Below are positions 11,113 through 21,639 of a stretch of 64,000 nucleotides of DNA, in pieces. Position 1 is the first letter of the stretch. Every line of letters starts with the position of its first letter. The stretch covers positions 176,614,348 to 176,678,347 of the forward strand of contig CM024753.1 of the NCBI GenBank assembly GCA_014218235.1, given 5' to 3'. The DNA is from Colocasia esculenta (Eukaryota; Streptophyta; Magnoliopsida; Alismatales; Araceae). The position numbers were made by a program, and so were the translations under genes. The notes beneath the pieces are model-generated. The model was not told where the DNA came from. It was given only the letters and a program-made list of their open reading frames with translations, and searched no databases.

Positions 11113-11345
11113 CTGGGCTCTTAACTTGAGAAGCTCTTGACTCAAGTTATCATTTGTCCTTTTAGCATCATCTATAACAAATTTCTTATTTCTCTTAGAA
11201 GATTTGACTTCCGTCTGCTTAAAAGAACCCATTGAAGAAAACCTTGACACATTTACATTAAATCTTGAATCCAACTTCTCCTCAACAACCTCACCAGGAC
11301 CCTGATAAACATTTGTTTTCCTATTAGCTGTAGATTGAGATGATG
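11113..11345 (-). pseudogene. Captured exon of a PRAF-type protein (PH-RCC1-FYVE-BRX)
   Basis: On the minus strand an open exon ends at donor GT (11112-11111). It encodes STANRKTNVYQGPGEVVEEK, then LDSRFN, SRFSSMGSFKQ, SSKRNKK, and a coil-like DDAKRTNDNLSQELLKLRAQ. In plant PRAF proteins the same order (LDSR.., ARFSSMESFKQ, SSKRNKK, then DDAKRTNESLSQEVVKLRSQVENL) links the FYVE finger to the coiled coil before the BRX domain. The stretch between KRNKK and the coil is much shorter than usual. PRAFs bind phosphoinositides and act in polarity and membrane signalling. Only this exon is present. Confidence 0.7.
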
Positions 11346-11436
11346 AGTCTATTAGCTATACATTTGTTTTCCTATTCCACTTTCTAGATTGGTCGATTAT
11401 GGATGACAGACTTATGTTAAAAGTTATTTTAAAAAT

Positions 11437-11645
11437 GGTTGTTGATCCATCTAGACAAAATAGTATCTACTCGTGCTGGCCTATATGTTGGGAGTAGCAA
11501 TGCTGCTACTGCACTATGGGCTGCAAATCAATTTAATGGCTGCCTTGCTACAGAAAAAGAGTTGCAAGAATGGTCTGGCAAAATAGGTTCAAATATTCCC
11601 TCCTTTTTCTCACATGGAGCCGCATATTGCACAGGCAGATGTGAG
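11437..11645 (+). pseudogene. ispE: Captured exon of CDP-ME kinase (IspE), broken ATP motif
   Basis: The peptide runs WLLIHLDKIVSTRAGLYVGS, then SNAATALWAANQFNGCLATE, LQEWSGKIGSNIPSFFSHGA and AYCTGR, with donor GTATGT at 11646. This matches 4-diphosphocytidyl-2-C-methyl-D-erythritol kinase of the plastid MEP isoprenoid pathway, a GHMP kinase. The family ATP-binding motif PTGAGLGGGSS here reads STRAGLYVGSS, so the key Pro and Gly residues are lost and even a full protein would probably be inactive. No other IspE exons are seen nearby. I am confident of the family. Confidence 0.85.
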
Positions 11646-12844
11646 GTATGTCTATATATCTTATATCCTGGAACTCTTTCTTCTCTAATTCCTATTCATG
11701 AGGCCCTTCTATAGCTTCAGACTTGTTGGTAGATTGACACTAAGTTGTTTGAGGCTTATTTTATGTCATTTTTTTGTACTTTTTAAATTTAATTTCTGGT
11801 CAAGTTTTTACTGCACAATAATGACACAGAGATCAACAATTGTAAAACATCTTCATTTCAACTCAAAGTAATGCAAATGTTTACTCTGCTTTCCCAGATA
11901 AAAAATAAGCATATGCAGTCTTTAATTTGGTGATATGCCTTCCAAATGTCTTCATTAAAATATTAGTGATGCCAAAGTGATTTTCTTGAAAGTGGTTTTT
12001 TTTTTGCATCTACCTATGATGCAGTTGAAAGAATGATATTTTTCCCACTTCCCTTTGCTTTGAAGCATTTTTAACATTTGCTCATACATGTAGGGACAAC
12101 TGTACATGATTATGGAGATTTGCAGTATTTTTTATCAAAATTTCAAAGAACATCTTGATGGCCTATAGGTTCTCTACTTAACAAGCTTTCATTCATACAT
12201 TTGTTATCCATGGATTTATTTCATTATCTTTAAACATGCCACTTGGGTTCTTGTGTTGGAAGAATAACATTTTCTCTTCGTTTTCTTTTCTACCTCTGTT
12301 AGCAGACACTTATATAAGAGAGTACTTGGAACCACCTCAATATTTTCTTCTACAAGCATTATTTTGTCATTTTAAGGAAAGCTATTTCTACTTCGTGAAT
12401 CTATCTCCTGATTTTGTCCTTGTTTTTTAAACTGTTGTTGACATATTCTCCACATAATTGTGGATATATTAAGGAACTCCATTTATTTTAGTTGTTTATT
12501 GTTTGATTCTTTCATGAGCAAAAAGGTACTTCTCTTCTCTATTGCCTACCTCCGAATCCTAAGGGGAAAGGTAAACATATTCCTCAGGCAACACCTCGCA
12601 CATCCTCAAGGCAGTCGACCTAGCTTACCTTAGGCCATATTGTCCTCGCTTTGCCATTTGTTTTATTGAATATTTTCAGCTAGAATGTCTGAGGACTAAA
12701 CAAGCCTGAGCGCCGCAGACAACTTAAACATATGCTAGCGCAAGAAAGGTTTCTCAATAAATTTTACAATTTTCTATTCATGAGCACTCCTAGAATTTTC
12801 CATATATCTTCCATGTAATGTATTGATTTTTTTTTACCAAACAG
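11646..12844. other. Unassigned CACTA interior
   Basis: T-rich intron-like DNA; the first part may be IspE intron. No further exon recognised. Confidence 0.4.
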
Positions 12845-13296
12845 CTTGTAAAGGAAGAGGCAAAGAAAGAAATCTTCGACAGGGATGTTGAGATGGGCAT
12901 TGATATTACACTTACTAAACACAAGGGCCAGGTAATACATTGTTCTTTTCCTACATATACAAAAAAATGTGAGGTGCTCTAATTCTGACATATTAATCTA
13001 ATATCACTTGGGCATATTCTGACTTATTGTATAGTAGTGCTCAATTACAAGTTCAACTCTATTTATTAAAATATAGTGATGCAACCTTTTAACTTTTGTT
13101 CAATTATTTTTGACTGATGGTTTATTGAAAACAAAAGTAATGTACTACTGTCAAATCTAGTTGAATTAATCAATAGATATGGTCATGATTTTGTTTTGGT
13201 GTCTCTTATTGCCAATCTCCTTACAACATGAATCATGTATCTCTATGCCACAGGTCATATTGAATACCCCGAAGAGATTCTGTCATCTGCGTTCTG
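12845..13296 (+). pseudogene. Two exon-like pieces of an unidentified gene
   Basis: Piece one (12845-12931) lies between acceptor CAG and donor GTAATA. It encodes LVKEEAKKEIFDRDVEMGID and ITLTKHKGQ, a charged, protein-like stretch. Piece two (13254-13296) lies between CACAG and GTAACA. In one phase it encodes HIEYPEEILSSAF, in the phase continuous with piece one VILNTPKRFCHLR. A further open stretch near 13417-13620 reads DFLLFEGDYVKPMEIDPG. Splice-like edges and composition suggest captured exons, perhaps of more than one gene. I do not recognise the family and give no function. Confidence 0.4.
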
Positions 13297-14965
13297 GTAA
13301 CAATCACAGAGAACTGAAAACTTCTTCTCTGTTTTACCTTTTGTTCCTGAATCTTTGAGCCTAGTTGTTTAAAAATTTCATATATAAGCTCCTGAGTTCA
13401 TGTATATATCTTTAGGATTTTCTACTCTTCGAAGGAGACTATGTGAAGCCCATGGAAATAGATCCAGGGCCATCTGTGATGTTTGTCTTCTATATATCTT
13501 TTCGCGTCCCCCTTGGCCACCATGAGCAGCCTCCTTCGGCTTGCAGATTTGATCTAGACATCAAGATCACCTGCTTTCCCAACCAATGGGCCATCTGTAT
13601 GGCTCATTGTTAATCAACATAGGCATCAGAGAATTTTACTCTTTCTAGACAATAGAAGTATGTTATACTGTTGTGTCAAAAAAAAAGGGGAATTATTGAA
13701 TGTTAGTGTTAAGTCAAAGCACTATGGACGTGCAAGGAGCAAGGAGCAGAAATTCTACTAAAGTAGTTGATTATTTTTTAGCAAAGGTTATGTTGCTGTC
13801 ATTTTTTAGCAAAGAGTCACTCCATGTCAACTTATCTTTTTATTCTGTATTTATTTTGTAGGAGACAATAGAAAGGAGAAAATGAGGGGGAAGCCAACAT
13901 CTGTAACCCTATAACCTGGACCAGATCTATGAACTCTAGGGGTCTCTCTGATTGTCTCTCTGAACCCTATATCTATCATGTTCATGTGATATAGCCTAAG
14001 TCCACCCACATGTGAGAGGTTGTGTTGAGCATCGTCCGACGCCTAGTGGGCCAAAAGAAAAAATAGATGTTATGTGGTGTCCCTCTCACATACTATGGAG
14101 TGTGGAATAAAACCTATGCATGTGGGACCGAGTGCTAAGGATATTCTGTAAGGTGCTGTACAATCTTTCTAAAAGTGTGTATGCATGGTTTGCAAAATTT
14201 TCTCTAGGCTACTGAACTATTTAGACTATAGGCTCCTACAAACTGGTTTTTCAAGAAGAGAATGAGAATGAGACATGGCTATTCTAAGTGTTGGACCATA
14301 ATAGGCATTATTATTTTCTTCTACTTGTGTTTGTGCATAAGGTTATGTAGAATTTTAGTGGCTATACGGGACCACGGGTAACTTTAAAAGGGTCGCTGAT
14401 AATTGTGCATATGGGGATGACAATTAGTTGGTATAACAAACACTTTCCTTTTATCTTGTTTTTGTTTGAGCCCCCTTTTTCATGTTATCTGATTGTTCTT
14501 TAAAGAATGTAATCAACTGTGTGATCTCAATTTTTGTTGCTCTTCAAAGCTGTTTACATTTCTTGTTATTCTATAGGATTATGTCATCCAAGTTAGAAGT
14601 TACAAATGACAACCTTCTTTCGCAGTAACATTTAGTCGAATGGACCCAGAAGGAAAGTTGGTTAATTATGGGATTTAGAAAGGCTTCAAATATTTCATGT
14701 GAGCAGGTAATGCTGACATAATGGATTTTAGTTTTAGTTGTATGCAAACAAACATGTTGATTTTTAACATGGCCATTATTCAGGTGGCTTGTGCTAAAAT
14801 GGCCTTAGTGTTATTCTTTTTTACAATGTCTAGCTTTCTCTCCATTTGCTTTCTAGCATTTTCTAGGATGTGTAAAAACTGTCAGTCATTGTTAATTTAG
14901 ACAAGGTAGTGGCTTTACTACCATTTTCTGAATAAGCTGCTTATCTGGAGATTATTGATTGGCAG
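13297..14965. other. Unassigned CACTA interior
   Basis: Apart from the open stretch at 13417-13620, nothing gene-like is seen. 13900-14180 has an LTR-like or UTR-like mix of pyrimidine tracts but no identifiable ends. Confidence 0.4.
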
Positions 14966-15162
14966 GACATCCAAGGAACTAAATCTGGGGGTGGTTATCC
15001 TACAAATAAAGAGGTGAACAGAAGAAATGGCAAACATAATGAAGGCATTTCAAATCTTCATCCTCGGGCTCTCAAGGGCAACTCTGAATCAACAAATTTG
15101 GGTGGTCCATCAGATCAGACAACAGGATCAATGGATATCAGATCAGACAAAGATCATCCTTG
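14966..15162 (+). pseudogene. Exon-like fragment of an unidentified gene
   Basis: Following acceptor GGCAG, an open frame encodes a hydrophilic peptide that includes DIQGTKSGGGYPTNKEVNRR, ISNLHPRALKGNSES and MDIRSDKDHPW. It reaches GTAAAA at 15163, readable as a donor or as an in-frame TAA. The content is disordered and Ser/Asn/Gly-rich with no motif I recognise. It lies between other captured fragments, so capture is the likeliest origin. Confidence 0.4.
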
Positions 15163-15600
15163 GTAAAAAAAATGACAGCAGCATAATCTTTGACCCCTCA
15201 TCTTCCAGATTCCTAAACCTTACACCTTGTTTACCGGCCCATGGCTGTGGCGGTCTGGGATTGCCTTCTCCCTCTAGTAGATCATAATTACAACTGTTTT
15301 GGTCATGTCTATTTTTTCTCCATATCTTTGATTAAGTTCAATCTCTTCGTGAATATAAGAGTGGATATTTATGTGAATATTTGAGTGGACATGTGAATGT
15401 TTTGGATGTGAATGTGAATATTATAGATTTGAATGTTGTTTTGCTTATGTGATGTAGATGAGTGGATATGGATTTGAATTTTATTTTAGTTATGTGGATG
15501 TATATGTATTTTATATGTGCATGTGTATAGAATGCATGCTTGTAGAATATTCTACATGTTTATATCAGATATGGACAGATATTTAGTTTATATTTTTTTA
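15163..15600. other. Unassigned; TG-rich stretch
   Basis: From about 15340 the sequence is built from variants of GTGGATATTTATGTGAATAT and GATGTGAATGTGAATAT, a decayed short-period repeat. No coding signal. Confidence 0.45.
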
Positions 15601-16080
15601 AAAAAAATCTACACCTACGATTTTTAATATTTATGACTAAACATGATTACAGACAATGTTGTAGAACCATAGGTATATTGCAATATTTATTCCTACACTT
15701 ATTTATCATCATCTCAAAAAATTGTATTACTACGGTTATAAAAACCATCAGTATATATGGCATCTACACTTACATTTATTTATCATCATCTCAAAAATAT
15801 ATTACTACGGGTACAAAACCATCATTATAGATGGCAATACCTAAGCTTTTTTTGGAATTTTACCTATGCTTTATATGATTTTTTACCTACGGTTAATATT
15901 CGTATGAATAGTCCGATATATAACTATGATTATTTTTTTGTGGGTATAGGTTTTAGTCACGGGCGCATGCGTGTCGGATTCAAACCATAGCATTTTCCGT
16001 AGGTAAAGAGTTTTACCTTCGGATTTTGGGTATATACCTACAGTTATTACACGAAGTTATAGGTCATTTTTTTTGTAGTG
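15601..16080 (-). mobile_element. Second CACTA-like end, nested and partial
   Basis: TTTTTTTTGTAGTG ends at 16080, which on the minus strand is CACTACAAAAAAAA, a CACTA-type terminus. The preceding 480 bp has repeated ACCTACGG, GGTAT and ATCATCTCAAAAA words resembling subterminal repeats. No partner end or 3-bp duplication was found, so it may be a truncated element or one arm of a smaller non-autonomous copy inside the larger CACTA. Confidence 0.5.
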
Positions 16081-16903
16081 AAGGAAACTGTACACAATTA
16101 ATACAAAAGATCCAAAAGGACGCCATAATAGGCAATAGTCATTGTTTTCACCATTCAGAATTTTCAATAACAAGAATAAAAACCAACATAATCATTAGTG
16201 AAATTAAAACAAGGCATCATAAACAAAATGAACAACACCAACAATTTAACATACCATCACCAACATGAAGCCGAACACGAGGATCTCCGAACCTAACATA
16301 TAGGTTTGAGAAAAAAACTTTACAAACCTGCGGTAAAAACCAATTACACTCAAATCTGCAATTGGAAGGATAAAATACAAACAGAGAAATTACAAAATCT
16401 AACTCACATCAATGACCAACTTATCTATTTCACATATATCAATGACTTCAACAGAAGCATGGCGAGAAATTTCCCTCAGCATTTATAAGCATAAGTGAAA
16501 CATTCATTTTAAAAACATAGTTGCAAGAAAAAGAATATAATCAGAAGTTCTCACACCATAGTAATGGATGACAAAATGGCTGGGAAGTAAAGCTGAAAGG
16601 TACTAGATCAATGGCACTTTTTATTACAAAGCACTCAAGTGAAGAAAAGCACAATATATCAAAACAGAGTTCACACGACACAATACACATAAGATGCAAC
16701 ATAACATGAAATAAACAGGACCCGCTAAATATGAGGTAATTTCACCTTGGATTTTTTTTTTTTGGAGTTTTGAGGTTTTAATGATGTATCTTGTCCTGCA
16801 GATTAGAGCCTTTCTCATGAACTTACAAATCTTTCCCCATTTACATGAATGTTTATTGTCTACTGGCTGTTTCCTCAAATTCTCTACCTGCTTTCTTGTA
16901 TAG
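16081..16903. other. Unassigned CACTA interior
   Basis: AT-rich; the right part, with T tracts before the acceptor at 16902-16903, is probably captured myosin intron. Confidence 0.4.
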
Positions 16904-17725
16904 GTTATTGCTAATCTATCAAAGGTTTTCCCCAAGGATACAGAAGCTCCACCAGGAGGAGTGGATGACATGACTAAACTGTCATATCTTCATGAACCCG
17001 GTGTCTTACGAAACCTGGCTACTAGATATGAGCTCAATGAAATATATGTAGGCTATTCTTCCATTCTGTTTTGTCACAGTGAATTAGAGGTTCACGTTCT
17101 TTTGTTGCATTCTGGTTTGGATGGATTCTTATTCTTTTCTTCTTGGCATTTCTAGACATACACAGGTAATATTTTGATCGCTGTGAACCCTTTCCAAAGG
17201 TTGTCTCATCTTTATGACACCCACATGATGGAGCAATATAAAGGAGCAGCATTTGGAGAACTGAGCCCTCGTGTCTTTGCTGTTGCAGATGTTGCATACA
17301 GGTGAGTATCCATTCCTCAAGAGTTGCCTCTTTTGAATATCATGGATGGTAACATTTCTTATATTAGCAGGGCTATGATAAATGAGGGAAAAAGCAACTG
17401 CATTTTGGTCAGTGGCGAAAGTGGTGCTGGCAAAACTGAAACAACAAAATTGCTTATGAGATATCTTGCATACATTGGTGGCCGATCTGGAATAGAAGGA
17501 CGGACTGTTGAGCAACAAGTTCTCAAAGTATGTTGGATCTTGATGGGTGTTTGATTTCATCATTAGTAAACATTATTCTGTTTTATTTTGATGGTGAAGA
17601 TGAAATCTTATAAGACTTCCTTAATTCCGTTTCCCTCTGAGCTATCTTTTGGTTATATATTTACAGTCCAACCCAGTTCTTGAAGCATTTGGAAATGCCA
17701 AAACTGTCCGCAACAACAACTCTAG
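16904..17725 (+). pseudogene. Captured class XI myosin motor-domain fragment, four exons
   Basis: Four exons with proper splice sites join in one frame: 16904-17047, 17156-17301, 17371-17527 and 17667-17725, 506 nt and about 168 codons. They encode the start of a plant class XI myosin head: GVDDMTKLSYLHEPGVLRNL, YELNEIYTYTGNILIAVNPF, MEQYKGAAFGELSPRVFAVA, the ATP-binding P-loop GESGAGKT, and switch I flank NAKTVRNNNSR. A full myosin XI has about 1,500 residues. The SH3-like start, the rest of the motor, the IQ motifs and the tail are absent, and next downstream is a PurN fragment on the other strand. Myosin XI moves organelles on actin; this piece could not. No stop codon lies inside the four exons. 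Confidence 0.92.
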
Positions 17726-18027
17726 GTTGGTGCTGTGTTTTCTTTAAGTCTTCATGATGGGTCTCCTGAAATAAATTCCTGGTAAGCACCATTATTAACT
17801 TAAAAACAGCTAAAGATACTAAGTTGGAAAAAATAAGCACTGCAATTAATAAGTACAGGTAGACATCTCAAGACTTGAAACAATCTGGACAAGCGGTGAA
17901 TATAAGCAGCAAGTGCAAAGATGAAAGATAGAAACCTACATAGCGAGTAGTCCACCACACTAAGTCTAAGAGCATCCGAATATATGGGGAAAAAACACCA
18001 TCCGCGACAAGGAAGAAAAACGCCTAC
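17726..18027. other. Junction between myosin and PurN fragments
   Basis: About 300 bp with a myosin donor GTTGGT at its left and the PurN intron-1 donor (minus strand) at its right. The capture breakpoint must lie here but cannot be placed. Confidence 0.5.
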
Positions 18028-18379
18028 CAGGCTTGTCCGTGACCAAAACCACGACATCCCCGTGAACGGATCCCCGCAGCGTCGCCTCGTGCATCGACCG
18101 GAAGTTCGAACCCCTGCCGGAGACGAAAACCGCCAGCTTTTTCCTCGGCAAGTCGCCTACTTCTTTACCACCCTCGGTCTCCGCGGCACTGCACTTGTAC
18201 TCAAACGCCTTCTAGCCCACCTTTGCATTCTGGAAACGCAGTTTGACGCCGCATGCCGATCCGCAAAGACGAAGGCTTTTAGATGGCATTCTTACTGAGG
18301 GGTTTCTCCTGTGTGTACAGACGGCTCTCGTTGCCCCAGGAGAGAAACCCAGAGCGGACTTCAACGTCGCAGACTCCAT
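18028..18379 (-). pseudogene. purN: Captured first exon of plastid GAR formyltransferase (PurN)
   Basis: On the minus strand, from Met at 18379, the frame encodes a Ser/Arg-rich transit-peptide-like leader MESATLKSALGFSPG. Then come FEYKCSAAE and the PurN core start PRKKLAVFVSGRGSNFRSMH, EATLRGSVHGDVVVLVTDKP, ending at donor GT (18027-18026). The family motif is FVSGGGSNFRAIHEA, so one Gly is replaced by Arg. An in-frame TAG lies at 18212-18214. PurN transfers a formyl group to glycinamide ribonucleotide, step 3 of purine synthesis, in plastids. Later exons are missing. The exon is far more GC-rich than its surroundings, as many monocot first exons are. Confidence 0.88.
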
Positions 18380-19230
18380 CAGCCGCTGCACTTGGAAGAA
18401 ACCTCTTTCTCCAATGGGGCTGGCAGGGCGGCAGGGCCTGCGGCAATGAGCATCGGCGAGCGGCAAAACGGGAAAGGTAGGTAACGCACGAAGGGAGAGC
18501 AATATAAGGAGAGGGAGAAACTTCTGAGCAGCACCTGACCCCGTTAAACCCGCATTTCAAAGGCCCAGGGCCTTCGCAGCCCACCCAGGGCCTTTGCTGC
18601 CCAGGGCCATCGCAGCCCTCCCAGACGATGACCCCGGCAAGGAGGGAGAGGGAGAGGGAGAGAGAGGTGCGGACGCGAGGTGGAGGAGGGTGCGCGAGAA
18701 GGAGTGGATACCAGGAGGAAGGCGGGAACCAGGGGGATTTAGGGGATTGGATGCCGGGGAAGTGGGGAATATTTTGGGGGTTTGGCGCGGCGAAGGGGAA
18801 ACCGGGAATTTGGGTGTAGATATAAATAGTTACATATAGATATATGCCATACATATATACATATACATATATACCTACCTAGAGAACAAATAAAAAGAAT
18901 AAATTAAAATCAACAAAAATTCAAAACAAATAAAAAGAACAAAATATTTTTATTATTAACATTTACAAAATTAAGATCTATCTTTAGTTAAATATTAATT
19001 TTCTATTATTAGTAGGTGGAGCTATCAAAGGGGAGGAGGGTGTGATAATGCGATGGGAATGGGATCTTCACACTTCGCCTCGTTCTGGGAGGAGTGAGGA
19101 GGGCGGCGATTGGCGAGGGCATCTGCGGCGAGGGTTGGGTGACTACGCCTCTGGCTCTGCCGAGCAACAGTAGAGGCCAGGTCAGGTCGGTGTCACGACG
19201 GCGATTGGCGAGCCGGTGAGGGGGGGGTCT
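18380..19230. other. GC-rich islands, probably captured 5' flank of PurN and another gene
   Basis: 18380-18800 is GC-rich. It has degenerate repeats of CCAGGGCCTTCGCAGCC (18560-18620) and a GAGGGAGAGG tract (18640-18665), as expected of a plant promoter/5' UTR lying upstream of the minus-strand PurN exon. A second island at 19020-19220 (GGCGGCGATTGGCGAG twice) suggests the 5' end of another captured gene. No exon recognised in it. Confidence 0.45.
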
Positions 19231-19940
19231 GCGGATTGAGACATACTAATATAAATGTTTTTTATTTCTATAGTATTTAAATTATTATTAATTGAAATAT
19301 AAACATGTTTAAAAGTAAATAAAAAATATGCCACATGCAAGTGCATGTGCCGATAATATTGATTTGGTATCATGATATTACCAACATCTGACAACATCGA
19401 AGATAAACTTTTGGAGATGGGAAGCAGAGGTGCATCTAGATTAGATAGATAATCAAACTACATGAAAAGTGGTGACATCGCAGTGCGCATAGAATGAAAA
19501 CTTCCTACCACAAGTGGAGAGCTAGGCCGCTTCGTCGGTTCTTATCGCCAAAAAATAGAACATCTTGAACCATGTGTAGCAAATATGTCACTGTGAGGAT
19601 GTTAGACATGCATTGTCAAGTAAATATGCCACACCAGACCATTCACACTCCCATATGGGCACAAGTACTTTTGGGTGCTCCTCTCAGGACTAGGTCAGTG
19701 CCCTTTTATTAGCTCATTCTAGCATTGTTAATTCATGAGAGATCTAGAGATCCCAAGTTCTAGACATTACAAGTGAAATTTAAGAACATGAGACAAGCAA
19801 ATCGAGCAAGAACTGATACATGAATACATTATATATCACTTTTATTAGAAGGAGTAGCTTAATAATTATTTCAAGTAAATTTGTAATTAATTAGTATATC
19901 ATAGTTCATGTAAAAGTTATTTCAAGAAAGAATTCTAATT
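19231..19940. other. Unassigned CACTA interior
   Basis: AT-rich with no gene recognised; the right end leads into a tandem motif array and may be LTR-derived. Confidence 0.4.
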
Positions 19941-19944
19941 AACA

Positions 19945-20280
19945 GGGTGTGTCGACCTGGAACATGAGTGTGTCGACTTGAATACAGGGTGTGTCAACCT
20001 GAATAGAAGAGAGTGTCGACACTCTGAAGGATAGTGTCAACTCTGAGCAAGGTATAGGTCGATACTATGAAGGGATAGGTCGACACTATAAGGGATAAAT
20101 AGGTCAACACTACTGGATAGATAGTGTTGACACTACTGGATAGATATTGTTGACACTACTGGACAGATAGGTCAATACTACTTGATAGATAGTGTTGACA
20201 CTACTTGATAGATAATGTTGACACTACTAGATAGATAGGTCAACACTAGTGGACACATAGTGTTGACACTGCCACTATTT
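19945..20280. repeat. Tandem array, about 23-bp unit with GTCGACAC/GTTGACAC
   Basis: The left half holds spaced GTGTCGAC words. The right half is a tandem run of GTTGACACTACTGGATAGAT variants with a period near 23 bp and about eight copies. The word is the one used in the Copia-R LTR (58695-58970), so this may be the U3 of a SIRE-like LTR swallowed by the CACTA. Confidence 0.75.
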
Positions 20281-20787
20281 CCAGAACACAATCAGAAGAA
20301 AAGAAGAAGAATAATAATCCTTCACAAGAACACTTGCCTAAGACATGAGTATTAGCTAAAACACGTACACAAGAGACCAAAAAGTATACCTAATGATCTT
20401 TATGGCACGCAAATCAAAGGGTAAATATGATAGATACTCATATTCAAGATCCTAACCAAAGATGGAGACATGAAGGAAAGGAGATACAGAAATCCTACAT
20501 GATGATCACACAATTCCAGAAATCATATAGTAGCCTTTAAAAATAAAACTTCAGATGGAACATTTGTTTTTGATTTATATTAACTGAAGTTATTGACTTA
20601 TAAACTAATTAAAGATCAAGAAAAAAATTATTATCTTAAAGGTAATGTGAAGTACCTACCTTACACCTTATTTCCTTCTTCTTTATTTCCAGAAAACCAA
20701 GTTAGCCTTTTTTCCTTTTGCAAAAACTCCTTCCTTCCTGGCATTTCTTTCTCTCCCAATGCTTCCACCGCCAACCCCTTTCTATGT

Positions 20788-20818
<31 letters not shown>

Positions 20819-21639
20819 GTTTGCACATGCATATAAGCACTTCCACACTCTCCCACGTAACTATCTCATCATTACCTCCACTTCCTTCTAACACCTCACA
20901 CACTCCATGTGACACTAACAAGCACACACTTACACGTATATATGTGCATGCAGGGAGTTTATTCCTTTCTTTGACATTATTTTATCATTTCTTTTAATAC
21001 ACACACACACATATATATATACATATATTTATTTATTTATACTAATAAATATATACACTTTTACACATACCTACCACTACCTACACATATTCATATTTAG
21101 ATGCAGGTTAAATCTTACGTAAACAACTTACGTAACTAGATTACTATTCATTTAGGTCTCTTTGGAACCTTAATTTAATATGTAAATGACATCTAAATAA
21201 AATAAAATTTCAACCACTGTCTAATTACAACGTGGTAAATTTATGGTAATTTTTATTTAAAATTTTCCTAAATAAATATTTATCAAGTACAAATTGTCCT
21301 AAAACTAGATAAATCATATTTACCTCATTAACTGTGCATCGAAAATTCTCAATATCCACATTTTTGGTATGAACATATTTTTATGATAATTATGGTAATT
21401 TCAAACTAAATATCGTTACCAAAATCCAGTGACAACTTGTCGGTGTACATATGTCCAGAAATGGTACCGACATGAAACAATGCAAATCTTTAAATAATTT
21501 TCTTGTGCAAGTATGCTAGCCTTATAGCTTCATATTTTGTATTAATTTGAGATGTCACAAAATCGATCACAAAATTTTCTCTCATCATTGAGAATTTGTG
21601 ACTGAAATAAAATCATTCATCATTCTGTCCCTAAAATAT
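20281..21639. other. Unassigned AT-rich CACTA interior
   Basis: Contains a (TA) run at 20792-20818 and CA/TA repeats near 21000-21060. No coding signal. Confidence 0.45.

Noticed and set aside
12024..12031. GTTGAAAG as the right 8-bp duplication of the hAT element (left copy 7830-7837)
   Set aside because: No hAT terminal repeat adjoins it, and the intervening DNA holds unrelated captured fragments; the match is probably chance.
16904..17725. A functional myosin gene
   Set aside because: Only four early motor exons exist. There is no start, rest of the motor or tail, and a foreign fragment on the other strand follows within 300 bp.
17966..18151. Independent small gene starting MPRKKLAVFVSG
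   Set aside because: It is the in-frame continuation of the PurN exon; the Met is internal and the tail past 18028 is intron.
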